This document shows positions 7,798 to 14,956 of a stretch of DNA of 15,200 bases, piece after piece. The notes beneath the pieces were generated by a model, which was not told the DNA's origin, searched no databases, and worked only from the letters and a program-made list of their open reading frames with translations. The translations under genes and the position numbers were made by a program. The stretch's first letter is position 1. Every line of letters starts with the position of its first letter. Source of the stretch: Bacteroidota bacterium. Lineage in GTDB: Bacteria > Bacteroidota > Bacteroidia > Flavobacteriales_D > Crocinitomicaceae. The stretch is from NCBI GenBank assembly GCA_018825925.1, contig JAHKAT010000100.1, positions 1 to 15,200 of the forward strand. The letters run 5' to 3'.

Positions 7798-8178
7798 TTA
7801 GAATTGAGAAGTGGATGTTTTTCTACTATCAATTGACTTTTTAATTTTATTTATTGAAAAGACGACTTCATCTATTTTCGTTGAAATTTCATGGTATTCA
7901 TTTGGAGCGAAATAGTTTACTTTTTCTCCATAAATGAGAAGGCTTTTAGTCTCTAGTGCAGATCCACGAGAGTAATCGTAAAGCCTACTTTTGTCTGCGC
8001 TGCCAGATCTGCCGAAGCCTTCCGCGATGTTAGCCGAAATACTAACAGCTGCTCTTCTTAACTGAGAGGTTAATCCATAATCCTCTGATTTTGGCAATCT
8101 ACTCGTCAATTGAAAAACCATTTCTGCGATTGTCATTCCCTCTTGCCAAACCGGCATTTCAGAAAAATCATTGTACAT
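7798..8178 (-). CDS. Four-helix-bundle protein, S23/IVP (23S rRNA intervening-sequence protein) family
   Basis: The 126-residue protein has the family landmarks: MPVWQEGMTIAEMVFQL at the start, LPKSEDYGLTSQLRRAAVSI in the middle, then SANIAEGFGR, and YSRGSALETKSLL in helix 3. Length is typical (about 115-130). Relatives were first found inside intervening sequences of 23S rRNA genes in Leptospira and Coxiella; Avd proteins of diversity-generating retroelements share the fold. Free-standing copies are common in Bacteroidota and their function is not known. It lies between wzm and wzt, flanked on both sides by repeats, and is not expected to take part in glycan export. A basic surface and binding to the flanking RNA structures is possible but inferred. 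Confidence 0.9.
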   Translation of the reverse strand: MYNDFSEMPVWQEGMTIAEMVFQLTSRLPKSEDYGLTSQLRRAAVSISANIAEGFGRSGSADKSRLYDYSRGSALETKSLLIYGEKVNYFAPNEYHEISTKIDEVVFSINKIKKSIDSRKTSTSQF

Positions 8179-8200
8179 AAAAAATACTGATCCTTATTTC

Positions 8201-8247
8201 GTTAACTAATCACGACAAAGTCGCACTAAAAAATCCCCTCATCCTCA
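8201..8247. repeat. Hairpin unit, copy A of an imperfect direct repeat
   Basis: Aligned without gaps, this matches 8382-8428 at 38 of 47 positions. The core is a hairpin, CGAC-AAA-GTCG, followed by CACT and then CCCCTCATCCTCA, the beginning of a hexamer run. It lies just upstream of the S23 start on the transcribed strand. Confidence 0.75.
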
Positions 8248-8298
8248 ATCCGCCTATGCCGTGTATGAGTGACATTTATCTTTTAGTCTATCGGCGGG

Positions 8299-8336
8299 CC
8301 TGTCCGGAGTACTTTGTGCAAACAGGCGGACACGCC
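8299..8336 (-). repeat. Structured motif, right copy (inverted relative to 7497-7536)
   Basis: Plus-strand CCTGTCC at 8299-8305 and GCGGACACGCC at 8326-8336 are the reverse complements of GGACAGG and GGCGTGTCCGC in the left copy, with 20 bases between them. TGTCCG pairs perfectly with CGGACA here. The flanking CTATCGGCGGG (8288-8298) also occurs at 7616-7626 in direct orientation. Confidence 0.7.
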
Positions 8337-8381
8337 TTAACCTAATTCTCAGTCTGGAACATTTCCTCCTATTCCTAACTC

Positions 8382-8428
8382 ATTAACTATTCGCGTCGAA
8401 GACGCACTTAACGATCCCCTCATCCTCA
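8382..8428. repeat. Hairpin unit, copy B of an imperfect direct repeat
   Basis: The counterpart of 8201-8247. The hairpin is GCGTC-GAA-GACGC. Against copy A, one pair changes from A-T to T-A and an outer mismatch becomes a G-C pair, so stem pairing is kept although the bases differ. It runs straight into the ten-unit hexamer array. Confidence 0.75.
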
Positions 8429-8479
8429 TCCTCAACCTCAACCTCAACCTTGACCTTAACCTTAACCTCAACCTCATCC
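8420..8479 (-). repeat. Hexamer array, right end of island (10 units)
   Basis: On the plus strand the units are TCATCC (2), TCAACC (3), TTGACC, TTAACC (2), TCAACC, TCATCC, with no interruption. The array ends one base from the wzm stop codon. Its bases 8454-8473 are the exact reverse complement of 7473-7492 in the left array. Units vary only at the middle positions, with CC kept in every one. Confidence 0.9.
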
Positions 8480-8480
8480 T

Positions 8481-9329
8481 TTACACAGTGTCCATAAAAC
8501 TTTTCTCCACCCTATTAAAAACAATAATCCCCAAGAAGAGAACTACAAAGCTGATGATGCTGGTGTAGATGAGTCCGTTTAAGTCGAAGTGTCCGACCCC
8601 GAAGAAGGAGTAACGGAAGTTTTCGAGTATTGGGGTAAGCGGATTCAACGAAATGATGGTATTCATTTTTCCATCGGTAAAGCTTAAAGGGTAAATTACG
8701 GGGGTTGCATACATCATCAATTGGATCCCGAAGGTTAGTAGGAAGCCAAGATCTCTGTATTTGGTGGTGAGTGAGGAAAAGATGATACCGAGTCCTAGAC
8801 CCAAAACGGCCATCAAGAAAATCAAGTAAGGCAAAAGGAGTATGCTCCAGTTTGTGTTTATCTTAGCGTCCTGAAAAACAACTTGGTAGAAAACGATGCA
8901 AGAAAACATGAGGACTTGAATCCCAAGTTTTATAAGATTTGAAATAACTATGGAAATAGGTGTGGTTAAACGAGGAAAATAAACCTTACCAAAAATTCCT
9001 GCGTTGGACACGAAAGTGTTCGAGGTTTTGTTCAAACAATCAGAAAAGTACGTCCAAAGGGTAATTCCAGATAGGTAAAACAAAATAGGATCCACTCCAT
9101 CTGTTGGTATTCTGGCTACTCTTGTGAAGATGTAATAAAAAATGGCCGTGGTGAAAAGAGGCTGGATAAAAAGCCAAATTGGTCCTAGAATGGTCTGTTT
9201 GTAAACGGAAACAAAATCACGTCGAACAAAAAGCATGATTAAATCTCGGTAATTCCATAATTCGATTAAATTAATATCTAGCCAATTTTTCCTGGGGAGT
9301 ATTATTTCAGTCCATTTTGGATTTTCCAT
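8481..9329 (-). CDS. wzm: O-antigen/polysaccharide ABC exporter permease (Wzm-like, ABC-2 type)
   Basis: The protein has about six membrane segments and the ABC-2 polysaccharide export pattern: ELWNYRDLIMLFVRRDF then YKQTILGPIWLFIQPL at the amphipathic N-terminus, FYLSGITLWTYFSD, SLTTKYRDLGFLL, and MMYATPVIYPLS near the end. It should form the channel through which Wzt drives lipid-linked glycan across the inner membrane. I chose the ATG at 9329-9327, giving MENPKWTEII, where the family N-terminus starts. A GTG at 9377-9375 in the same frame would add 16 residues with no family resemblance. It is the first gene of the minus-strand locus, and its promoter should lie in the divergent spacer to the right. 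The ATPase gene is displaced about 1 kb downstream by the repeat-bounded island. Confidence 0.92.
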   Translation of the reverse strand: MENPKWTEIILPRKNWLDINLIELWNYRDLIMLFVRRDFVSVYKQTILGPIWLFIQPLFTTAIFYYIFTRVARIPTDGVDPILFYLSGITLWTYFSDCLNKTSNTFVSNAGIFGKVYFPRLTTPISIVISNLIKLGIQVLMFSCIVFYQVVFQDAKINTNWSILLLPYLIFLMAVLGLGLGIIFSSLTTKYRDLGFLLTFGIQLMMYATPVIYPLSFTDGKMNTIISLNPLTPILENFRYSFFGVGHFDLNGLIYTSIISFVVLFLGIIVFNRVEKSFMDTV

Positions 9330-9620
9330 TTTTAGGTTTTGTCTTTGGTTTAGAAACAGCTTCGCCTTTTCAATCACATTATCAATGTGTTGACCATTGT
9401 TTTAAAGATTGAACAGTTGTGACTGTTTTTATAAAATAATAAATATAGCCAAATGATTAAAATATAGGCCTAGTTTGGGCTTCAGATATAATAAAATCTA
9501 TAAAACTATCTTTTATTGGTGTTGTTTCTAGACCAAACTTTCATATTAATTGGAAAATGCTAAAAATGTAGGTAAATTGATTCAAAATGTTCAAATTTGT
9601 TTGGTTAATTATTTTTATAA
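9330..9620. promoter_or_regulatory. Divergent AT-rich spacer between wzm and the PKD surface-protein gene
   Basis: Must hold the promoters for both directions, but I could not find a convincing Bacteroidota promoter (TTTG about 19-22 bases before TAnnTTTG) on either strand. Three small dyads sit near the wzm side: CACATT-atc-AATGTG at 9375-9389, the overlapping CAATG...CATTG at 9383-9399, and AACAGT-tgtg-ACTGTT at 9412-9427. Their role is unknown. The part nearer 9621 shows only AT-rich sequence. Confidence 0.45.
9412..9427. promoter_or_regulatory. Short perfect dyad upstream of wzm
   Basis: AACAGT, spacer TGTG, ACTGTT: a perfect 6-bp inverted repeat about 85 bases upstream of the wzm ATG. 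It could be an operator or a leader hairpin. Nothing else supports either, so the call is weak. Confidence 0.3.
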
Positions 9621-12600
9621 ATGCGTCAACTTATACTTTTACTTTTTTTATTTTTTCACTCCGATTTTTCTGCCCAAGAAGCATCAGGCCGTTTTCCGAA
9701 GAACAACAGTTCGGTATCCACAGATATAATTCAATTTGTGGTAAATTCCGTTCCGAAAAATGTTAAAAACAGGGTTTTGATCTCGACAAAAAGTGATTTT
9801 ACGGACGTTTTTATAGACACGACCTACAATTCACTAGCAGTTGATATTCCTTTTCCAAGTGTCAATCGAGATTATTTTTGGAAAGTTAAGTCCTACACGA
9901 TTGAAGATTCAACAGAGTGGTCCTCTGTTCTGCAATTTTCATTTTTTAAAATGGATTTAATCACGGACGTTGTATTGTGGCTTTCTGCAAAAAATATTTT
10001 TCAAGCAACTGGTTCTCAGATTTCTATTTGGAATGATTTGTCATCCTATAACAATGCTGCTACACAAGCGAATACGGCATTACAGCCTGTTTACAATTCA
10101 ACTGGGGGATTTAGAAATAATTCATACGTAAACTTTTTAGGAAATAGAGGACTGACCACACCAATAAACAATACAGTTATTTCAAATGATAGTGTCTTAG
10201 GTTTCATTTCGTTGACAAGTAATAGAAATCAAGGGTACGGAGCACTTTTTTATATAGGGAATAGTGGTTCGTTATCACCTTCTTTTGCCGCTAGAACTGC
10301 AGGGTCATCCTATAACAATGGTGCAATGCGCTTTCTAGGATATAATGGGAGTGTTTTCACTTTTGATCAACAAACTCCAAATTCAAGTTACAAGATAATA
10401 ACAGGGGTAAACGCAAAAACAAATACTAAACTGTTTTCAGGGGGCAATCTGGTAGCCAATACTTCTGCGAATATTGTCCCTGTTGCATCAGGTGCCACAC
10501 TAAAAGTTGGGAGTAATCAAGATTTTGGTGAAAACTATTCAGGTTTACTGCACGAATTAATTATAGTTAAGAATTTATCAGATCAATCAGTCTATAGATC
10601 GATAGAAAAATACGTTGATAATTCATACGTACCTCGTGTGGATATAGGCGGTAATAAATTTAGGTATTCTGGCTTATGCGATTCAGCTATCGTTTTGGAT
10701 GCTGGAGCAAATTATACCTCCTATTTATGGTCCACAGGGGCAACCACAAGGACTATCAACCCAACAAAATTTGGCAAATATAGTGTAGTTGTAATTGATG
10801 AGCTAGGCTATACTCATACAGATCAAATAACTTATCGGCCAAATCTTTTTTTAAGATATCCTGGCCAAAGTATCTTTTGTTTTGGAGATTCGATTTTATG
10901 GGAAAGCGGTATTTCCTCTCAGTATAGTGTAGTTTGGTCGGATGGTAAACTTGGTGCAAATCGTTATGTTACAAATTCCGGAAATCTATCGTTTAAAATA
11001 GTCGATGGCAGTCTATGTGAATATTATAGTGATACAATTGATTTTGTATTAGACAACTACTCCCAAACCACCACCCTTGGCAACGACACTACTCTCTGCT
11101 CTGGCAATCTTTTAGCTCTTAAAACCAACCAAGCGCAGACTGTAACTTACCTCTGGCCGGACGGATCTACTGGGTCGAATTATGCTGTGGATACAACGGG
11201 GAATTATTTTGTGGAAACGACCAATGTACATGGATGCGTTGCAAAGGATACTATCCACGTCACCATCGCTGGATTGGCTCCAGTGGCGCAATTTGTGACT
11301 CAAAATGCTTGTTTGGGGGAAATTAGTAGTTTTCAAGACCAAAGTAGCGCAACAAGCCCAGATGTAATTACTGATTGGGCTTGGACTTTTGGAGATGGAG
11401 ATCAATCGAATCTTTCAAATCCAACACATGAATATCTTGCTCCCGGAACTTATTCTGTTCAATTGTATGTGGAAACGAATGTAGGTTGCGGGGCTTTTCA
11501 AACGATTCCATTGACTGTTTTTAGTAATCCCAAAGCTGGGTTTAAGGTAAACGGGTATTGCTCTTTGGATCATATTCAAATGACAGATACTTCTAAAATT
11601 GGCGGAGGAGCTTTGTCGCAATGGGAATGGGATTTTGGGCAACCTTCAAGTGGGGCTGGGAACACCTCAACACTAAAATCACCCACCAAACAGTACGTCT
11701 CAAAAGGTAATTATACCGTTCAATTGTTGGTGACTGACGTAAATGGCTGTACCAGTCAAGCGCAAACCAATATAGAAGTTAAAGCTTCGCCCGAAACGAG
11801 TTTTAATTATACAAATGCTTGTGCTGGTTTTTCTGTTAATTTGAACAACCAAACAACAATTGTAAGTCCTGCGATGGTTACCAATTACCTTTGGACTTTT
11901 GGAGATGGTGCAATTTCGGTCATAGCCAATCCAACTAAAAGTTATGCAAATTATGGATCGTATGAAGCGATTTTAAAAGCTACCTCCAACGAAGGTTGTG
12001 TTTTCTCAGACACGAATCAAATTATAATACACCCAATTCCTGTGGCAATTTTGGATGTAGGACCGGCTTGTAAATCTTCACTTACTGAATTGTTGGATTT
12101 GTCAACCATCGCACAAGGTTCTATCGTTACATCAAAATGGTATATAAATCTCAATGATTCTACGGAAGGGTCGCCGGCTTATTTCGTTTTCAATACGACG
12201 GGGCAACAACAGGTGGTTTTGAAATCCATTTCAGATCAAGGATGTTTTAAATTGAAATCCATTTTGCTGGATATTACGGAGGAACTAAAAGCAGATTTTA
12301 ACGTTTCGAGTGAATCGGTGGCTGTTGATGAACCAGTGTTTTTTATGGAAAATACAATCGACGCAACAGAGTTTTCTTGGGATTTTGGTGATGGAAATTC
12401 GAGTGTTCTGGCCAATCCATCACATGTTTATTCTACTAATTATACCGATTCATCTATACGTGTGATTTTGGAAGCTAAAAATACTTCTGCTTGTCGAGAT
12501 ACACAATCAAGAGTGCTTCAAATTAAACCGTATTCCTTGGATTTGGAGTTGAAAAATGTATTTGTTTCTGAGGTGGATGGTCAAGTTGTAATTGGCGTAG

Positions 12601-13133
12601 AACTTAAAAACAATGGGAATACTCGTTTGACAAAAGCGGATTTGGAAATCAGTTTGCCGCAGATTGGATCAGTGTTTACAGAGGTTTGGAATGGTTCTAT
12701 AGGACCCAATAAAACGGAACTGTATGTTCTTAAAAGTAAAGTTAAAAAATCAGCCTTAATGAATCAGAATGGAGGTGATTTTATCTGTATAAATGCCCTC
12801 GGCTATGATGCGGGAGGAAGATCTGAAATGAACTTAGAAAACAACAGATTGTGTGTGGCAATGGATGCTGACGAACCAATACTTACTCTTGTTTCACCCA
12901 ATCCAGCAAATGAGTTTTTTGGTTTTGACTTAATTTTATCCAAAAAGGAATCAATTTCTCTTGAAATAATAGACTCACGAGGTCAGGTCATTTCAAATTT
13001 GGAAACAGCCAAAACATTTCCAGAAGGATATCACCGCTTAAAATATTCGTTGAGTAATATAGATGCTGGAGTTTATTTCTTAAGAATGACCACAGCTGAA
13101 AATAAACAAGTTCAGCGCTTTGTGAAAGAATAA
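9621..13133 (+). CDS. Large secreted multidomain protein with PKD repeats and T9SS type A sorting domain
   Basis: The 1170-residue protein starts with a signal peptide (MRQLILLLFLFF, cleavage near residue 18-19). An Fn3-like segment follows to about 105, then a LamG/concanavalin-like domain at about 112-335 (VVLWLSAKNI...ISIWNDLSSYNN). Next are Ig-like modules at about 340-550 (YLWSTGATT, YLWPDGSTG). PKD repeats are marked by WTFGDG at 588, WDFG at 670, WTFGDG at 758, a degenerate copy near 815-890, and WDFGDG at 920. A CARDB-like stretch (about 980-1075) leads to the C-terminal sorting domain from about 1085, with SPNPANEF at 1092 and GVYFLRM near the end, the usual T9SS type A pattern. It should cross the outer membrane by T9SS and stay on the surface or be released. 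Adhesion or glycan binding is plausible; the exact ligand is unknown. It is divergent from the glycan operon. Confidence 0.9.
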   Translation: MRQLILLLFLFFHSDFSAQEASGRFPKNNSSVSTDIIQFVVNSVPKNVKNRVLISTKSDFTDVFIDTTYNSLAVDIPFPSVNRDYFWKVKSYTIEDSTEWSSVLQFSFFKMDLITDVVLWLSAKNIFQATGSQISIWNDLSSYNNAATQANTALQPVYNSTGGFRNNSYVNFLGNRGLTTPINNTVISNDSVLGFISLTSNRNQGYGALFYIGNSGSLSPSFAARTAGSSYNNGAMRFLGYNGSVFTFDQQTPNSSYKIITGVNAKTNTKLFSGGNLVANTSANIVPVASGATLKVGSNQDFGENYSGLLHELIIVKNLSDQSVYRSIEKYVDNSYVPRVDIGGNKFRYSGLCDSAIVLDAGANYTSYLWSTGATTRTINPTKFGKYSVVVIDELGYTHTDQITYRPNLFLRYPGQSIFCFGDSILWESGISSQYSVVWSDGKLGANRYVTNSGNLSFKIVDGSLCEYYSDTIDFVLDNYSQTTTLGNDTTLCSGNLLALKTNQAQTVTYLWPDGSTGSNYAVDTTGNYFVETTNVHGCVAKDTIHVTIAGLAPVAQFVTQNACLGEISSFQDQSSATSPDVITDWAWTFGDGDQSNLSNPTHEYLAPGTYSVQLYVETNVGCGAFQTIPLTVFSNPKAGFKVNGYCSLDHIQMTDTSKIGGGALSQWEWDFGQPSSGAGNTSTLKSPTKQYVSKGNYTVQLLVTDVNGCTSQAQTNIEVKASPETSFNYTNACAGFSVNLNNQTTIVSPAMVTNYLWTFGDGAISVIANPTKSYANYGSYEAILKATSNEGCVFSDTNQIIIHPIPVAILDVGPACKSSLTELLDLSTIAQGSIVTSKWYINLNDSTEGSPAYFVFNTTGQQQVVLKSISDQGCFKLKSILLDITEELKADFNVSSESVAVDEPVFFMENTIDATEFSWDFGDGNSSVLANPSHVYSTNYTDSSIRVILEAKNTSACRDTQSRVLQIKPYSLDLELKNVFVSEVDGQVVIGVELKNNGNTRLTKADLEISLPQIGSVFTEVWNGSIGPNKTELYVLKSKVKKSALMNQNGGDFICINALGYDAGGRSEMNLENNRLCVAMDADEPILTLVSPNPANEFFGFDLILSKKESISLEIIDSRGQVISNLETAKTFPEGYHRLKYSLSNIDAGVYFLRMTTAENKQVQRFVKE

Positions 13134-13145
13134 ATTAGATGGCGG

Positions 13146-13193
13146 GTTAGATGCTCATACCGTTTTTCAAATGGGCAACTAACGGTTTTTATT
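13146..13193 (+). terminator. Rho-independent terminator after the PKD surface-protein gene
   Basis: GTTAG at 13146-13150 pairs with CTAAC at 13179-13183. After a single A/A mismatch, TGCTCAT at 13152-13158 pairs with ATGGGCA at 13171-13177 (one G-T wobble). The stem is followed by GG and five T's, then ATT. It lies 13 bases after the stop codon. On the other strand no T-run follows, so it works in the plus direction only. A weaker candidate (GCGT...ACGC then seven T's) lies near 13214-13242. Confidence 0.75.
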
Positions 13194-13240
13194 AAGAATG
13201 TACTTGCCAAGTGGCGTGAGATTGATGTTGTACGCTTTTT

Positions 13241-13552
13241 TTAAGGTCCCCAATAGTCGAAACTGAAGGTTGTTCCTTTTTTAATTGTTATTTCTACCGT
13301 TCCTCCACATTTTAACTTATGGTTTCCAGGGGTTATTTTTCCTTTTTGTCCAACTTCAACTGGCCAAACTCGATCATCCACATATAAAGTACAATTCTCA
13401 TTGTCCTTTTCGTTGATTATTAGATAGGTACCATAATCTTTAGATTTTATGACTTTACCTCGTAATTCTCGATTAAAACATCCTACAACGGTTGAGAAAA
13501 TTGTAATTATACAAACAACCTTGAATATTCTAAGATTAAAAATTTGTTTCAT
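13241..13552 (-). CDS. Small putative lipoprotein of unknown function
   Basis: I do not recognise a family. From the ATG at 13552 the product is 103 residues. It has a hydrophobic N-terminus (MKQIFNLRIFKVVCIITIF) and a lipobox-like VVGC with C25 as the probable lipidated cysteine. A short beta-rich soluble part follows, with two cysteines (in NCTLYVDDR and LKCGGTVEI) that might form a disulfide. An upstream in-frame GTG at 13579 would add nine residues ahead of the signal peptide and is less likely. It would sit in a membrane facing the periplasm or outside. It lies 51 bases downstream of the polytopic membrane protein gene on the same strand and may be co-transcribed with it. Confidence 0.6.
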   Translation of the reverse strand: MKQIFNLRIFKVVCIITIFSTVVGCFNRELRGKVIKSKDYGTYLIINEKDNENCTLYVDDRVWPVEVGQKGKITPGNHKLKCGGTVEITIKKGTTFSFDYWGP

Positions 13553-13603
13553 TCTAAATGAATAAATGTCGGTAAACACAGCTTTTTACTATAAATAAAG
13601 AAT

Positions 13604-14920
13604 CTAAACCCTGTTTGGTTTGAAGGTTAGCAAAATCAACATAAAGGGTAAGATAATCGATTTAAAACGAACGAGAACCCCAAACAGACCAGAGGTAAAT
13701 CCTATTGAAAACCCCATGATTAGCACAAAAACAAAGGAAAAAACAAGAATTTCTTCTTGGCCAATTTGTTTGATTTTTAAACCTGCATTTTTCCCAAAAA
13801 ATCGAATGGTTAGAAGCATTAAAATGAGGTTTTCGATGCCGTTAAATATCAAGAGAGGAGAGACCGCTTCCCAAGGAAAGGGTCGGTAAAAAGCTGCAAT
13901 CAAGGCATTGGGAATAGAACGCATTACGGATGGAATGGTGTAATCGGTTAAGAATAAATCATATTTTTTATCGCCATAGGTCGTATTATTGGCAAAATCC
14001 TGCTGTATCACGATAATTTCATTGAAAATCCCCTCAAAACCATTGCCCGCTGTACTCAGTTGAAAATAGGCCAGAAGTACAAAAACACTCATGGCATAAA
14101 TTCCAAACTTTATAGATCGTCTTTTGAAGCTGGAATCTATATTGGATTTCGAAATTCGAGCATTGTACGCCATTAAAAGTGAAGGTAAAATAGCGATTAA
14201 AACATATAGGCGCATGGAATAAATGAAGAAAACGCTTACCAAGATTAAGAAAATGTATTTTGATACTTTCTGTTTCAAAACGAAAATGCGAATGAGACAA
14301 GAAATTAAAATCAAGAGTGAAATTAATACGTATGAATCTTTGGAAATCCCTGTACACCAAAACAATACAGTTGGAGTAAATAAGATGGAAATCGCTAAAA
14401 TACGTTCGTCAAACAACTTAATCATGCGCAGTGAACAAAACAGGTGCCATGAAGAAAGTGTCATAATAGAAGCAACAATAAGGGTGCTTGCAAAGTAACT
14501 TTTAAAGGTGATAATTGATAGAAAAACGGTTAGTTTACTAACGAAGAAACTTTCGGTTTCGCGATAAATCCAACCAGGAGGGTAGGTTGTTAAATAAGAA
14601 AAATTTATCCCCATGTTTGATTCTCCAGATGAGGTCATGATTTCATTCAAGAAACGAATTGGAGATTCAAAGAGAAGATTGTGTAAAGAAATTGCTCCAT
14701 CCCAATAAGCAAGTGTATCGCCACCTTCATAGAGGAGTAAATAGACAGATGAAAAAACGATGGAGCTTCCAAGTTTCGCGAAAAGTGAGCTTAAAAAGTA
14801 ATTGTAATGGGAAGCGGTGCCTTTTTTACTTCGAATTAACCCAAAAAAGAGAGAAATTAATACGAACCAAAATAAGGCAATGAGTACAGGAAAAAACTGA
14901 TAATGAAATTGAAGATCCAT
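13604..14920 (-). CDS. Polytopic membrane protein, possibly polysaccharide polymerase/GT-C-like
   Basis: The 438-residue protein has about ten membrane segments. A loop with YEGGDTLAYW at 64-73, GISKDSYVL at 191-199 and a late RFKSIILPF at 418-426 resemble patterns I have seen in hypothetical Bacteroidota membrane proteins linked to glycan synthesis (EpsG/Wzy-like or GT-C-like), where acidic and basic loop residues act on lipid-linked sugars. I cannot assign a named family. It is separated from the polysaccharide operon by the large surface-protein gene, reads in the same direction as rlmH with a 36-base gap, and precedes the small lipoprotein. A lipid-linked sugar role is inferred from topology and motifs only. 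Confidence 0.55.
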   Translation of the reverse strand: MDLQFHYQFFPVLIALFWFVLISLFFGLIRSKKGTASHYNYFLSSLFAKLGSSIVFSSVYLLLYEGGDTLAYWDGAISLHNLLFESPIRFLNEIMTSSGESNMGINFSYLTTYPPGWIYRETESFFVSKLTVFLSIITFKSYFASTLIVASIMTLSSWHLFCSLRMIKLFDERILAISILFTPTVLFWCTGISKDSYVLISLLILISCLIRIFVLKQKVSKYIFLILVSVFFIYSMRLYVLIAILPSLLMAYNARISKSNIDSSFKRRSIKFGIYAMSVFVLLAYFQLSTAGNGFEGIFNEIIVIQQDFANNTTYGDKKYDLFLTDYTIPSVMRSIPNALIAAFYRPFPWEAVSPLLIFNGIENLILMLLTIRFFGKNAGLKIKQIGQEEILVFSFVFVLIMGFSIGFTSGLFGVLVRFKSIILPFMLILLTFKPNRV

Positions 14921-14956
14921 TCAGTTTAAAATTAGTAATTAACTTGAATTAATAAT

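Larger units (their letters stand above)
7471..8480. other. Repeat-bounded island between wzm and wzt carrying an S23/IVP gene
   Basis: This segment fills exactly the space between the wzm stop (8481) and the wzt start (7470). Each end is an array of degenerate hexamers (GGTTGA, GGTTAA, GGATGA) in opposite orientation, sharing a perfect 20-bp inverted repeat (7473-7492 and 8454-8473). Further in lies a second inverted pair built on GGCGTGTCCGC and GGACAGG, and to one side a duplicated hairpin unit (8201-8247 and 8382-8428). The only credible gene is a four-helix-bundle protein. Wzm and Wzt genes are normally adjacent, so this reads as an insertion. No transposase, integrase or reverse transcriptase is present, and no target-site duplication can be assigned. 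Confidence 0.6.
8179..8480. other. Non-coding, repeat-rich leader of the S23/IVP gene
   Basis: About 300 bases between the wzm stop and the S23 start. It holds two copies of a ~47-base unit with a hairpin, the inverted structured motif at 8299-8336 and the ten-unit hexamer array. No gene is credible. As transcribed (minus strand) it would be a structured 5' leader of the S23 message, or a small RNA. Confidence 0.6.

Noticed and set aside
7458..7832. 124-codon open frame on the minus strand across the S23-wzt spacer
   Set aside because: It overlaps the ends of two well-supported genes in another frame, is made largely of repeat sequence, and resembles no protein family.
7798..8178. S23-family gene as the Avd protein of a diversity-generating retroelement
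   Set aside because: No reverse transcriptase and no template/variable repeat pair with adenine-biased differences was seen; the nearby repeats are short and structured instead.
7473..8479. Hexamer arrays as a possible CRISPR array
   Set aside because: Units are 6 bases with no spacers of CRISPR length and there are no cas genes.
9330..9620. Bacteroidota-type promoter (TTTG then TAnnTTTG)
   Set aside because: The best candidates had a wrong spacing (about 25 bases) or a poor -7 element on both strands.
9621..13133. Compositional break inside the large surface protein near 11050
   Set aside because: Hand counts of 60-base samples on either side (26 and 27 G+C) were nearly equal, so there is no support for a recent internal exchange there.
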